From positions 14,074,001-14,138,000 of the forward strand of contig OZ316891.1 in assembly GCA_973895155.1 (NCBI GenBank): a stretch of 64,000 nucleotides of DNA. The letters run 5' to 3'. The position numbers were made by a program, and so were the translations under genes. Positions 1 through 11,279 of this stretch are shown here, one piece after another. Source of the DNA: Marsupella aquatica (Eukaryota; Marchantiophyta). How positions within the stretch are numbered: the stretch's first letter is position 1; each line of letters begins with the position of its first letter. The notes below the pieces were generated by a model that ran no database searches, was not told where the DNA came from, and saw nothing but the letters and a program-made list of their open reading frames with translations.

Positions 1-3000
1 GATCAACTTTTGACCCAACCCTAAATTGCACAGTTATAGGCTGTTACAACTCTTGCAGGACAGGGCAAGAGTGACCCACAAGGTTTCACTCGCTTCCTGC
101 TTGAAATTATAATGAACATCAATAGTAGGGTGTTGGGGCCATGTTTGACAACCCCTAGTACACACCTTATTGGTCCCGGGGCTTTGGCTCTAGCTAAAAT
201 ATACTGTTGAGAATGTCTAAGTTGCTGGCCAACACAAGACTGGATTAAGAGGCACTGATTCCTGGCCCTTTTCCTCAACTTAGACCTTGAGAAGGCTGTC
301 CCATACACTGGAGCACAGTCTAGTGCATGGGGAAGCTGTGGAGTCCCTCGATTTGGGAGGACACTTCCTTCTTCTGAACAATGATGGGCTCAAGTTTGGT
401 GATGACCCCTTTGTTTTTTCCTCTGCCCGGGCTATAATAAGTAATCTTGTTGTACATTGTATTCCCTCGCCCATCTCCAATTATGCACTCAACAGGTTCC
501 GTGTCTTGCCTCGTCAGATTTTTGGGAACTTGGTGGGCCACCTCGCAGATATGTCACCTGATCTCCCCCAATCTCTATGCAGTACAATCTTTGATTTCCA
601 AATAGCTTCACCTGCCAATCCAAGGAGAAACAACACATGCTTCTCAACCTCATTAGCAAAATATTGTGAAACAACCTACATTCGTATGCTGAATGAATAG
701 TGACAATGCAACGCCATCCCGAAACGCAATCCTGGCATTAATTTACTGAGGCGAATCAAGATATTTCGAATGGGAAGATAGAAACAGCCTGGATCTTACT
801 CCTATAGTGGGCTGTCAAATGACATAATTATATACCTGGCCAGTGGTCCCACATGAAACCCGTGCCTTGATCTCAGCTGTGCCTTGTTCGAGGTTGCAGC
901 CAACACTGAATTTGACCTATAATTGACTACTATGTTTTGACTGCTGAACCCACCACAAGTCTGGGTTATATGTTTTTAAAGTGACGCATGCGTATTTTGT
1001 AGGCCCAGGTTAGTAGATACGGAGTATCCCACCAGAATGCCTCATGAAACTTCACTAATGCATTGTGAAAATTTTATTTCTCTCATGAATACCTCCTTTG
1101 ATGGTCTTCAAGAACAGTAAGAAAGCTGATGTGGGTCTAGGGGGAGCAGATTGTTGAATCAATATAGTCTCGTGTCGCGGCCAAAATGAGTCTGTAATAC
1201 AGCAGGCTGCAATAGCCTGATCTCAATCTAATTGTTCTGACTCAATCTTAGGACTCACTAAGATCCAGCTTGATTCTAAGCCGACCTAGCCTTACAAGCA
1301 TGCTATGGACGTGATAATAAAACACTTTAAAAAGGTGCTATTCCTGATTGATGGGTTTGCAATTACCTGCTTTTGGTTCAGTCATAAACTTGTTGTATGA
1401 CCCTTAAAATTGGGTATTACTTGATTGTCACATTTTTTTCTTCAAATATCATGATTTGCCACCTTTTTAAGATCAATGACTTCCCTGAAATTGCCACATG
1501 AAACAGTGTGCACTTTCCATCATCCTCAGAGCAAAGTGCACGGGGATGCTTGTAGTGATGGCAGGGGAGGGCACCCAGGAAATAGGGAGGCAAGGGTGGT
1601 GTCGAACCTGCACAAGGGAGAGTGGACAAAACCGTGCCCTAGCAGACTAGGGAGGGGGTGATCTCACCGAATGGCAATGATCTCAGGGCCGTCAGATCTC
1701 ATGTGGCTAACCCTGACAACAAAGAGGGACTGTACTAATCAATCTACAAAAGTTGACAAGTAGTAATATTGGACAAAACAATGTGGCAATCTAGTTATAC
1801 CCAGATCATGCAAAATACTGGAATTGGCCAGCCATACTTAAAATCCACTCGAGGATATTCTAGAAATTGAACACTTCTTTGCATATTTTCTCTTACACGG
1901 TCAACTTATAATCAAGGAAAATTTAAATATTAAAAAGTTTGGATACTAATTTGTAATGAAATAATTACTTCGGGTCCAAAAAAAGCATTTCAAAATATCT
2001 ATTGGTTCTTAAAGGAGAGGGAGTCCAAGAGAGGAAAACGTCAAGGAGCCAGAATAGCTAGAAAGACTTGTCCTGAATAGCAGAAAATAAAAACATTTGG
2101 GCCAGGCATACCCTGAACCAACCTGCCTACACAGCTACAAAAATCCAAAGAAACATTTGCAATCTTCCTATCCCTATGAAACTCGCACCGCCGCACCAGC
2201 ATCAACAAGACAACCAGGTCAACAGTCTAACTTACCATAGTCGGAAATAAGTTGATGCAAAAATAAGTAATTAGAAAGAAACTGTGCCAAGCGCAAACAA
2301 TGTGACAGTCCCAAAAATGTGGGCTGGAACAATATGCGGGCCTTAGAAAATAGGGACCAAATCAAAGCAAGTTAGAATAACTTTTTGATAGCAAAACAAG
2401 TTATTACAATGGTAGTCCCTATGACAGAAGCACCGGGAGGACAGAAACATTGAGATCAATGCCCTGTGACCAAGGTACAGTTTCACTGCAGCAGATACAT
2501 GCCAACAAAATACATCAAAAGTTATCCTTGGTTGGTGATAAGGAAATCAATTATTGCAGGTAAATGAATTTCTCATTCTCTCATCTCCAAAATTGAAGCC
2601 AGGATGGACCTCCATGTTGGACACAATGCTCCCCATCAGGACCACATTTTGGTGGTCCATGTGAGTTTTGGGCCTATAACTTGATGATTATGAGTCTTAA
2701 AAAGATCATTTTTAGTTTGGCACCTCCAAGGGGGAAGGCATATTAACAAAACACAAGCCCTAATATTTCATATTAACACGAATGAAAATTAGTCTAGTAG
2801 AATTTACCCCTCCACATTCCATGAGGAATAACTCAATCAAAATGGTCAATAAAATTCACTGTCACTTTGATGGAAGTGTAGCTTACCTACTCCTCTACAT
2901 CAGACTCAAAGCTAAAACTATATTTGAATTTATGAACATCAAGTTATTACAATTAGACTCAAATTTTGGGAAGTGTGGTCCATGGGGGTTTTCAAAGACC

Positions 3001-3220
3001 AACATTGTGGTCCATGGGAGCATCATTTTCTCTCATCTCCCGTGTATTAGTTAAATACTCAATAAGACATACAACCTCATACATCAGGTGATGAGAAAAA
3101 ATCCTACTTTTGGCAGAACTTTTGGGTCTTCCATTCCACCTATCCAATTTTAAATATAGAGAAAATCCAGGCAGCACAAACTGCAACAGAGGAAAGCAAA
3201 TCTACTTGTAACTATCCTTG
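1..3220. other. Intergenic DNA, no intact gene
   Basis: No gene is supported here. On the minus strand at about 320-700 there is a 70-residue open stretch followed by several stops. It reads somewhat like decayed coding sequence (charged, no low complexity), but I recognise no family. The rest, 700-3220, is ordinary AT-leaning intergenic sequence with short open frames in all phases and no repeat or hairpin that I could see. Confidence 0.5.
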
Positions 3221-3221
3221 G

Positions 3222-3515
3222 CTTTTGTCAAATCCAAAACATGCCTACTTCAAAGCTCGCTTTAAATACTAATATCTCCATCTGCGAGCAATAGTTGATC
3301 TCTAAAGTTATATATCCCCGTATATATCTTTTGTCAACTCCAAAACTTGCCTACTCCAAACATTGCTTCGAATACAAAATATCTCCTTCTGCAAACAATA
3401 GCTGATCTCCAAATATATAGAGCTTTTGTCAAATTTAAAACTTGCCACTTCAATGCTTGCTTCAAATACAAAATATCTCCATCCTCAAGCAATAGCTGAT
3501 CCCCAAATATATATA
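3222..3515. repeat. Tandem array, three degenerate units of about 95-106 bp
   Basis: Three successive units each begin with CTTTTGTCAAA/CTC, at about 3222, 3328 and 3423. Each continues through a shared order of words: AAAACTTGCC, then CTTCAAATAC, then ATATCTCC, then CAATAGCTGATC, and ends in an AT-rich ATATATA tract. Units differ by scattered substitutions and small indels, so the array is old. No coding capacity was seen. Confidence 0.75.
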
Positions 3516-4510
3516 GCTGGCCCCTTTCAGAAAATGATTAATTATTTTGTTATGTAGCAAAGTAAATGAGATCTATCATCAATCCATTCATCACAAGTGC
3601 AATTTTCCTCCAATTGTGTCATTGGAATTGAGAAGGATCATCTCAGCCCTGTCTACTGAGTTAAGCCAACCCATATACCTAACATGGGAACCTGTCATTA
3701 AATTAGTTTTTGGGGCAGATTAATAATCTGATCAGTTTGGGGCTTAGATTAGGAATAGTAGAAATGGATCTACTAAATTCGTGACGACAGTACTAATACT
3801 TCAACCTCAACTATTAAGTGTAACCTCTCAAAGCTATGCTAACCAGGCTGAAACCAGGCATTATTTAATGATTAAACCACCCAAAGGATAAAAAAACTCA
3901 AGAGTGTACAACATTCTCGGAAGTACCTGCACGGCTGCCTGTCCCTATTCACAGTACTTAAACATTACAGTTAGTACCATAATTTACATTAATCCACGAA
4001 TGACAAGACGAGTAGATTGAACTATTAGTCATCAAACAATGCCTGTGATCTTTGAAAGTTTCCATAACAACCAATCTTGTTAACAGGGATGACTCGTATG
4101 TCTTATGGTCCGAATGATGCACGAGTCTAAAGATCGGGCACTCAATGCTTGCATTCTTCCAGAGTTGCACCAAAGTTTTGCTAGAGTTCCAGAGCACCTA
4201 AATCGGTCCGTTAAAGGGTTTGATAGTTTTTTCTAAAATTTGACCTCCGTTACTGAACCCAAGTCAATCGCGAGTTAAGATGCATGGCTCAGATTTTGTG
4301 TGCTAGTTCTCTCTTCGCCCTAGCTCTCGCTCAATCTTCTTTACTCATGCGTTGTTCTGGTCGACTACTCTACGGCATCCCGGGATGAATTAGGTACATC
4401 TGGATTGATTCTTTGACACTTTTGCATACTAGAGTTTCTCTGCTGCAACAAAGCTGCGTAGGCAATCCGCAGTTGCTCCTTTGATTCATTCCATTTACTT
4501 TGCAAAGAAA
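3516..4510. other. Intergenic DNA
   Basis: Unremarkable sequence. Small open frames of about 80 codons on the minus strand lack any recognisable domain and overlap one another in different phases, as expected by chance. Confidence 0.4.
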
Positions 4511-4655
4511 TCCCTGGTGTTTGTTTTGGGCTCCACATAGCGCCTTTGTGGGCCCAAACAAACTGGAAACGAACCTCTTGTGTTTGTCTTCTGCGCAAAG
4601 CAATAATGATCTGCAATTGTTCCTTTGGGGCTTTGTTTTAAATTGCAGGCACGCA
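4511..4655. repeat. Two adjacent short inverted repeats (hairpins)
   Basis: The first hairpin pairs TGTTTGTTTTGGGCTCCACA (about 4518-4537) with TGTGGGCCCAAACAAAC (about 4546-4563), giving a stem of roughly 17 bp and a loop of fewer than 10 nt. The second pairs CTGCAATT (about 4611) with AATTGCAG (about 4643). Overlapping open frames here are a by-product of the repeated words. Function is unknown. It may be a remnant of a foldback or MITE. Confidence 0.45.
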
Positions 4656-5759
4656 TTGCTCTCTCAATTTTGTGCGCCAAGACAAAATTGAATCCCCTTC
4701 CTGAAGTGGGCCCAGACCAAGAAGACTTCCTTTCCTGGGCTGCAAGAGAGCCCTAGGCAATGATCTGGCCGCTTATATATGTTTCAGATTAATGCGACAG
4801 AAACTTTTCTGAACTATACACTCAGAATGATTTCCAACCGCTAGGCTTATACTGAGAGTCTGGATGGATAAATGATGCTGATTCTATTTACTTGGCAACT
4901 GCTGCTGATTTTACAAAACTCCCAGGAGAATCCCAATTTCTTGAAATGCTCGTGATTACTGAAATCGAGTGGAACCAGAATGCATGCAATACTCTGATTC
5001 TCACATATCAACTATCCCAAATGCATATAGCTGTTAGCACTCTCGACATTGCTTTGATGGGTATCCCGAATGTTTCCAAGTGAGGACGACTGATTATTCT
5101 GACTTTGGACCAGAATGTTTCCAAGTGAGAAACGATTGATTATTTGGATTCTAGACCGAAAATGATAATTCCGATTCCAGGATGGAATTGACACTCTCTA
5201 GTGGCGGTCTATTATTGAAAGCTTGGATCCGAAGAAACTGTCTGAATGGCGGTGAACACAACAAACGATTCTAGGCTTAGACAAGTGTTGTTACGTGACA
5301 ATTCCACGGTTAATTACCCCAGGTAGCTGAAAATAACTATGGTTATCAAACTGGCATGGTTTGAACACAACACAAAAAACATTTGGTTGTTTATGGCAAA
5401 TTGCTAGCACCAAAAGGCCTCATTGCCACCTGGATCTGGTTCCCACTAAGCTCTCTTCCCACTAAAACAATTTTTCAGCTTTTAAGTACATTGTCACTGA
5501 AGATGTTCAAATTAACAATACTGCCAGTGTTTCTGTTGTATTTACAAATTGGCCATGGTACTTTTTGGTATATAGCTCTCCTGGTTACTTGGGTAAAAAT
5601 GTCACTGAAACCGTGGCATATAATTTGTAAATATGCAAAGAAAACTGTGGGAGTATTGTCAATTAGAATATCTTGAGTGACAAAGTACTTAAAAGCTGAA
5701 CAATTTTAATAATGGACATTCTCACTTGCATTCTGTTTCAGTCTCCACCATTGCATTGG
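4656..5759. other. Intergenic DNA
   Basis: No gene is supported. A short direct repeat, GAATGTTTCCAAGTGAG, occurs at about 5068 and 5112, suggesting a small local duplication. The 97-codon plus-strand frame at 5383-5676 has no recognised domain. Confidence 0.4.
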
Positions 5760-7145
5760 GAATCTAGGGGGGCTTAGGAGCAAACCCTTGAGGCAAACCT
5801 GTAGTGGAGTTGGAAGGGTAAGTCTTCATGATTTGGGTTCACATGACCCAAAGCTCTCACCAACCGAAAAAGACCCTTGCCATTCTTTTCCCAGCCTTCT
5901 TCTGGACAAAGAAAGACAAAATTAACCTTTTTCAATATACTTTCAAGGAATCCATTGCCCGAGTTCTCTCTCTGACCAAGTGCCAACAAAAAGTGTTGTT
6001 GGATACTCCTTCTCTTCAATGTATTTATTCTGAAACTCCACCAGCTTGGGGTTGTATGTGACTGGGTTCACTTGCAAGGCCTTGTGTCCAATAGACTAAC
6101 ACTTGATAATCATGTTCATTGCTACCTGATCAGACCAAATCAATTGATTCCCAAAATGGTATTCAGGAGCACCAGCCAGGAAAAAGGGGCCATATATCCT
6201 GACAATTTGATGTTGAGCCTTCAATGACAAGACATTGGAGAAGAAGAGAATGAAACAACTTTGGGATCCTTGTGTTCCTTGGCATTAGATGATGTCATGG
6301 TCTCTCAGACATACCATAGCAAATGCAAGTGTGCATTATCTTAAGGGTCTCACTTTTGCAGCAATGCCCTGTCATGTGCAAAATGAGTGTAGTGTTTTTT
6401 ATTTGGTTCTGGAGAAGAGTAAATGAAAACTTATATGAAAGGAGAGCTCAAAAATGTCACACATCGTCACCTTATTGATTTAGAGCTATTCAATTACAAC
6501 TTCCCCAGCACATTACAAAAAGTCCAAACAGTCACATGTGATGGGGGTCCCTCCAAATAGTGAGCCTGCCTGGTATTGTGATTGATGAGTGTTAGATGCA
6601 ATTTGAAACTGCCATGGGATCCTGACTGAGCTCTCTGTTAGTATAGTGCTCTCTGTCATTGTTGTAGCCGCACACAATCTTTAACTTCATGTTGCACACT
6701 TTGTTGTTCTCTTGCCATGCACATCCATTTTCAGTTTCAACATGGTTTTCTTGTCCTGTCAAGACCAAGTAGTATGGAGAAGCCTATTATGCTGATTTTG
6801 TGCCAAAAACATCTCCTCTCACTCCCGTGGCTTCAAACTCCCCTTGCCCAAAGACTTACAAAGTTGCTCACTGCAAGACAAGTGAGGCAAAGTTGACTTG
6901 ATGGAGCTTGAAGCCACCGACCCTGCTAACATATTTGAATTCTGATGAGTCTCAAGTCATCCTCACTGCTAACTCGTTTGCCCTGCTCACTAACATAGCC
7001 AATGAGCCTAAGTTGCTTAAACCCAAAGGGCAATACTCGGGGCAATACTATGCTAACATTCAAATTAATTGTTCCTCTACACATACTGACCTAACCCAAT
7101 TTATTATTACTTTCTCTGTCTACAAAATCAAGCTCAAAAGCTAAG
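5760..7145 (-). pseudogene. Decayed coding region of unknown family
   Basis: Read on the minus strand, this stretch gives several long non-repetitive open blocks interrupted by stops and phase changes. Protein-like examples are SPYYLVLTGQENHVETENG (about 6720-6780), AQHQIVRIYGPFFLAGAPEY (about 6150-6215), LQVNPVTYNPKLVEFQNKY (about 6025-6085) and NFVFLCPEEGWEKNGKG (about 5870-5920). The composition resembles a real globular protein and the blocks lie in one orientation over about 1.3 kb, so a pseudogene or dead transposon gene is likely. I do not recognise the family. Chance open frames remain possible. Confidence 0.3.
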
Positions 7146-7985
7146 ATGGGCCTACAATGAAGTGGACTCAAGGACAGTGAATCTGGGGCATAGGTATGAT
7201 GGAGGTGGAATTGGAAACTGGCATGATTGGTATTCATGAGCTATGAAGGAACAAAGCTTTGAGCATTCAGAGTAGTTTACACTACTATAAACATCACACT
7301 ATTTGTTACTCCTCATTAATTACAGTGAACTACAGTGTACCATGGATAAGTGCAACATGTATAACTGCATTTTTTGGGTAACTGCAGGGTGATCGTGTAG
7401 TCCCTCAATAATATAGCAAATTCCTTTGTAAATGCACCAAAAAATGGGTTGCCCGTCACCAAAGGACAAATACATAAGGGCATTTATCGTTTATAAAGAG
7501 TATAGATGAATTAATCAATGACTGCAACACATAGGTTAGAAGCATTTATTGATATGTGCAGCAGACATCATACACTTATCCAGTTGAATCGTGCACTAGG
7601 AGGATTCTGGGGTATGAGAAGTCGGTGCACATGACCTGACAAGACATTTGTGGAAGTGCATAAGTGATTTCATAAGCACTTATTGCAAAGTGCAACAGAC
7701 ACATATGGAGAAGTGCACCATGAAATTATGACGAAGTGCATAACGTGCATAACGTAACCCTCGATGTCACCTTTCTACTTAACAAACCAAAAGATGCAGA
7801 CTCTCCCAATGGACCTCCGGGCCCACCAGAGGTACAATTTTGTGTGAGATGTTCTTCAATTCTAAGCCCTTATAATGTGAGATTGTTATTGTAAAACACA
7901 ACATGTTCTACTGTTTGTCAGTGTTTGATTGCATCACCGAATGCGGTTGACTATGGTTTCCAAGTGAATCAATGTATTGACATTC
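7146..7985. other. Intergenic DNA
   Basis: No gene is supported. The 7540-7760 part repeats short words such as AAGTGCATAA and GTGCAACAGAC, but no clean unit could be delimited. Confidence 0.35.
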
Positions 7986-8190
7986 TGTACATTGACAACA
8001 ATGCATACAAACATCAGCGTAGTGTCAAACAAACCATACGCCATGCGGCCGCACGACAACACAAAGCCTTGTAGTTAGATCATGTATACATTGACAATAA
8101 TGTATACAACTACCACAATCTTGGATGAACCAGGCGTCACGTGACCACAACATATACAAAGCGTTGTAGACAATATTGACATCCATAATG
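7986..8190. repeat. Degenerate tandem duplication, about 100-bp unit
   Basis: Two successive units share ACATTGACAAYAATGYATACAA at their start (about 7988 and 8086) and CAAAGCSTTGTAG near their end (about 8063 and 8157). Related TTGACAATGTATT words continue to about 8310. This is the left part of a repeat-rich block running to about 9.2 kb. Confidence 0.55.
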
Positions 8191-8689
8191 TATAGCAAAT
8201 GTATTATATTATATATACTTAACCTACTTAGGGTTGGAGTAAGCTGGAGTGGAGGTGTGTAAAAGCTACATATGCATATTCTTGAACCAAATACATTCTT
8301 GACAATGTATTTAGAGGAGGACCCACCAATCACTGACATGTTACAGAACTTTTGCAGGTTCTTGTCATTTGACACAACATTAATTTTTTGGATGCACATG
8401 CTCTATGCGTGAGCTTGCACGACAGGGTCGTGAGTGTTTCCACTCCCCTAATGCGTATAGTATGCTTAGAGGGAGTGTGTTAGGCATGGAGGACAATGAG
8501 TCAATGCATCAGTGGACCAGATGTGATGTTTGGGAGGTCAATGTCCCCTATTATGAGAGGGCAAGAACTCAAGACACACAGGAACGTGGCTCAAAAGAAT
8601 GTTGAGAACTCCCCCAGGATATTGGATGGCAGAACTGCTCAAGAAGGTGCCATAAAGGGCGGGCACATTTGAATTTTGGAAATTCCTTT
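8191..8689. other. Intergenic DNA
   Basis: No gene is supported. The 66-codon plus frame at 8405-8605 has no recognisable domain. Confidence 0.35.
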
Positions 8690-8975
8690 AAACATTGTAT
8701 TCACTACGGACAATGTCGTCATAAAAAGCAGGGACGTTCGGGGTGCTACGGCACTTGCAAGCTCCAATGTGGTTGTCAACTATTTCCTTTGTATCGTGAA
8801 TACTAAAGTGACAATGTATTCTTAAACGATGAGAGGCCGGGGCACAAAGGTGCTTGCATGCTCTGATGCCATAGAAAACTCGTTCATTTGTAGTTTGAAT
8901 ACAAAAGCCATATTGTATTAAAAAAACCTAGGAAGTCATGGCGTTGTGATGCTCCCGTGCTCCATCGCGGCTAGG
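8690..8975. repeat. Degenerate tandem array, about three units near 110-120 bp
   Basis: Successive units carry ACTACGGACAATGT/AAAGTGACAATGTATT, then a GGCACxxxGGTGCTTGCAxGCTC-like word, then TTTGTATCGTGAATACxAAA/TTTGTAGTTTGAATAC. They recur at about 8690, 8805 and 8905. Divergence between units is high. The core words (ACAATGTATT) resemble those in the 7986-8310 repeat, so the two may have a common origin. Confidence 0.5.
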
Positions 8976-9099
8976 GGCTACGGAAGTTACATGCACAATC
9001 CATGCACCACACATGAGCAACCATGGTGTCCACAGCGTATTCAGTGAACTTGAACTGTGTGGTAAAGCGTTTCACAGGAGCATTGTTGTAAGGAGTGGG

Positions 9100-9205
9100 C
9101 CCGGAGGTCCATTGGGAGGGAAACTAAAACTTTAGGTCCATTGGGAGTGAATCTGAAACTTTAGGTCCATTAGGAGAGAACATGCATCTTTTGGTCTGTT
9201 AAGTA
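9100..9205. repeat. Short tandem repeat, three to four units of about 32 bp
   Basis: AGGTCCATTGGGAG is repeated at about 9104, 9133 and 9163, each followed by GAAACTxxAACTTT-like sequence. A weaker fourth unit (TTTTGGTCTGTTAAG) follows. Confidence 0.7.
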
Positions 9206-10030
9206 GAAAAATTATATTTGGAGGTACATTATATATATCTCTCCGTGAATAACTGTAGGCTTGGGGTGTCTTCCCCGGAGCGCACTAAGACTTGGTAGAC
9301 TATTTGTGTTGCTATGATATTTTAAGGTTCAGCAAATTTCAAATCCACGGATGGTCAAATGGATATTAGTTTCCTTGATATTCACCATCCAAAGATATTT
9401 CCATGAACAGTGGACTGTGGAACTTGGCTCTTCATAATTGTGCAGATTCAATAGGACGAGGTAATGTTAGGGCCTAGGTTCTGCTTTTCCAAAGAGACCA
9501 GCTGGAGAGCATCCATTGCACCAACCATGTGTCACCATTTGGTTGCGCAATGGATTGCAGCCTCCTGTGGAAGTAGTGTAGCCAGCTAGCTACGACTGCG
9601 TGCTCTTGGGGGGCGAGGGGCGGGGAGCAATTTGATGCTATCCGCGAACGAGCTACTACTATATTCATTCAATTCAATATACAATAATATAATATATTAG
9701 GTTACTACTACTATAGTCGCGCTGGGCCCTACCTCACCATAACACTGGATGCAAGGAGAAGATCAAAGACGCAAAAGAGGGAAAGGTGCAAGCAACGACC
9801 CAGAGATCAGGGGCGCTTGACAGATTTCCGTCCCGTTGACAGGAAGTGCAGTTCAGCAGTACAGAGGGATCTGATGGCAGCACAGCCCCCACGACAGTCC
9901 TGCTGCTGCCTGCGTAATTCTCTGTCTCTCTCTGTCCGCCCGTCTCCCTCGCTCCCGGACGCAACACCTTGCCAGCCCTACTGCACCTCGCTCCTACTTA
10001 CTGTAGCCCCGCCATGGCATATGCCTGCCT
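9206..10030. other. Intergenic DNA with a CT-rich stretch
   Basis: No gene is supported. The 9915-9965 part is rich in CTCTGTCTCTCT and CCCTCGCTCCC. This resembles the pyrimidine-rich leader seen upstream of the Dof gene in this window, so a transcription start is conceivable, but no adjacent ORF supports it. Confidence 0.35.
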
Positions 10031-10032
10031 GC

Positions 10033-10089
10033 CTTCCCTTCCCGTCCCTTCCCTTCCCTTCCCTTCCCTTCCCTTCCCTTCCCTTCCCT
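10033..10089. repeat. CCCTT pentanucleotide microsatellite
   Basis: About ten consecutive CCCTT units with one interruption (CCCGT). Because the period is 5, every reading frame stays open, which creates spurious 80-150-codon frames over 9817-10266. Confidence 0.95.
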
Positions 10090-10189
10090 ACTGCTTCCTG
10101 GGCATGCATTTGCGCTCTGGCCATGCCTTCCTGCGTTCTCATCTCTTATTACCTCGCCATTTGTGCTTGCGTTACCCTCCTCCGTTCCC

Positions 10190-11000
10190 TTGCTATATAT
10201 CTGGGTGCCTTTGATGCAACTACATTACACTCAGGCATGTTCGTTTTGGTTCAGTGGCTTGCCTAATGAACTGCAGTTGGAGGACCTTAACACACACTTA
10301 TGGTGACGAGAGCTGGAATCCGGTCTACGAGGTAACCTCGAGGTATGTAACAATATGCATAGCAGATTTTGTATTTTTTAGGAGCATCTTCACAAATGGT
10401 GTATTGTAGTTATTTTCTGTTCCCTTGCTATTAGTGGGAGTTTCATGTACCCACATTACATGTCTATTATTTTTGGCATGTATGTTCTTTTGGGTTCTGT
10501 GTCAGCTGGAGATGGGCTGCCTAATGAATTACTGTTGGATTACCTTAAATTAATTAAAACACACTTACGCTGAACGGAGCTGAGGTTTGATATATAAGAG
10601 TAACAATGATGGATAGTAACGATACCCTCTTCCTTTCCCACGCTACCTGTTTGCCTTTTTGCAGTTTTTAATATATTCCATGTAACTACAGTACAACTGT
10701 ATCCTTTTGATTCGTTGCTGGCGATGGGTTGCCTAATCTACTGAAATTGGAGGACCTTATTAACACGCACTTACGCAGAAGAGAGCTGCTCTTTGGCCTA
10801 TACGGTAACAGTTCTGACTATATATAGAAATTACAGTATGCATAGCAGAATCTGCATTTTCTATATTATCTTCACAAATGGCTTAGTGGCTCCTCTGTTA
10901 CGTCACCATTGTTCTTACTTTACCCTCGATTTTTTATCTTGCCTTTGATTTCATTACGTACAAGTATGTTCGTTTGGTCCTCTGGCTGGAGATGGGTTGC
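10190..11000. repeat. Large degenerate tandem array, about four units of 210-265 bp
   Basis: The same ordered landmarks recur: CATGTWYGTTYKTTTGG, then GGAGATGGGYTGCCTAATSWA, then TTGGAKKACCTTA, then AACACRCACTTAYGC, then a GAGCTG word and CATAGCAGAWTYTGYATTTT. The GYTGCCTA landmark is at about 10258, 10517, 10730 and 10996. The array sits directly downstream of the CCCTT tract. Coding capacity is absent. Confidence 0.7.
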
Positions 11001-11279
11001 CTATAGGTAGTCTCAAACTGCAAAACTTGATGTAGTTTAACTCTTGTACAGTAGTAGGTTAACGTAGCTCTTCCTGGGGCCCCAATTTCTCCCTTTTATT
11101 GAGTTTACTGCCTTTGGGATCCTGTCGTCTTGCATGGCGCTTTTTGGCAGTGTGGTACATAAATACTGGATCAGTTTCACAAAAACAAGTGTACATGAAG
11201 TCATGTCTTAACGATAACTCTCAAGTATTATATAAGCTAGAGGATTAGAATCTAGCAAACCGAAACAATTTTATTGCTC
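11001..11279. other. Intergenic DNA with a short dispersed-repeat match
   Basis: At about 11009-11050 the sequence GTCTCAAACTGCAAAACTTG matches the start of the dispersed repeat found at 33.86 and 53.77 kb. Nothing else was recognised. Confidence 0.4.

Noticed and set aside
9817-10266. Open frames of 149 and 81 codons
   Set aside because: They come from the CCCTT pentanucleotide repeat, which stays open in all phases.
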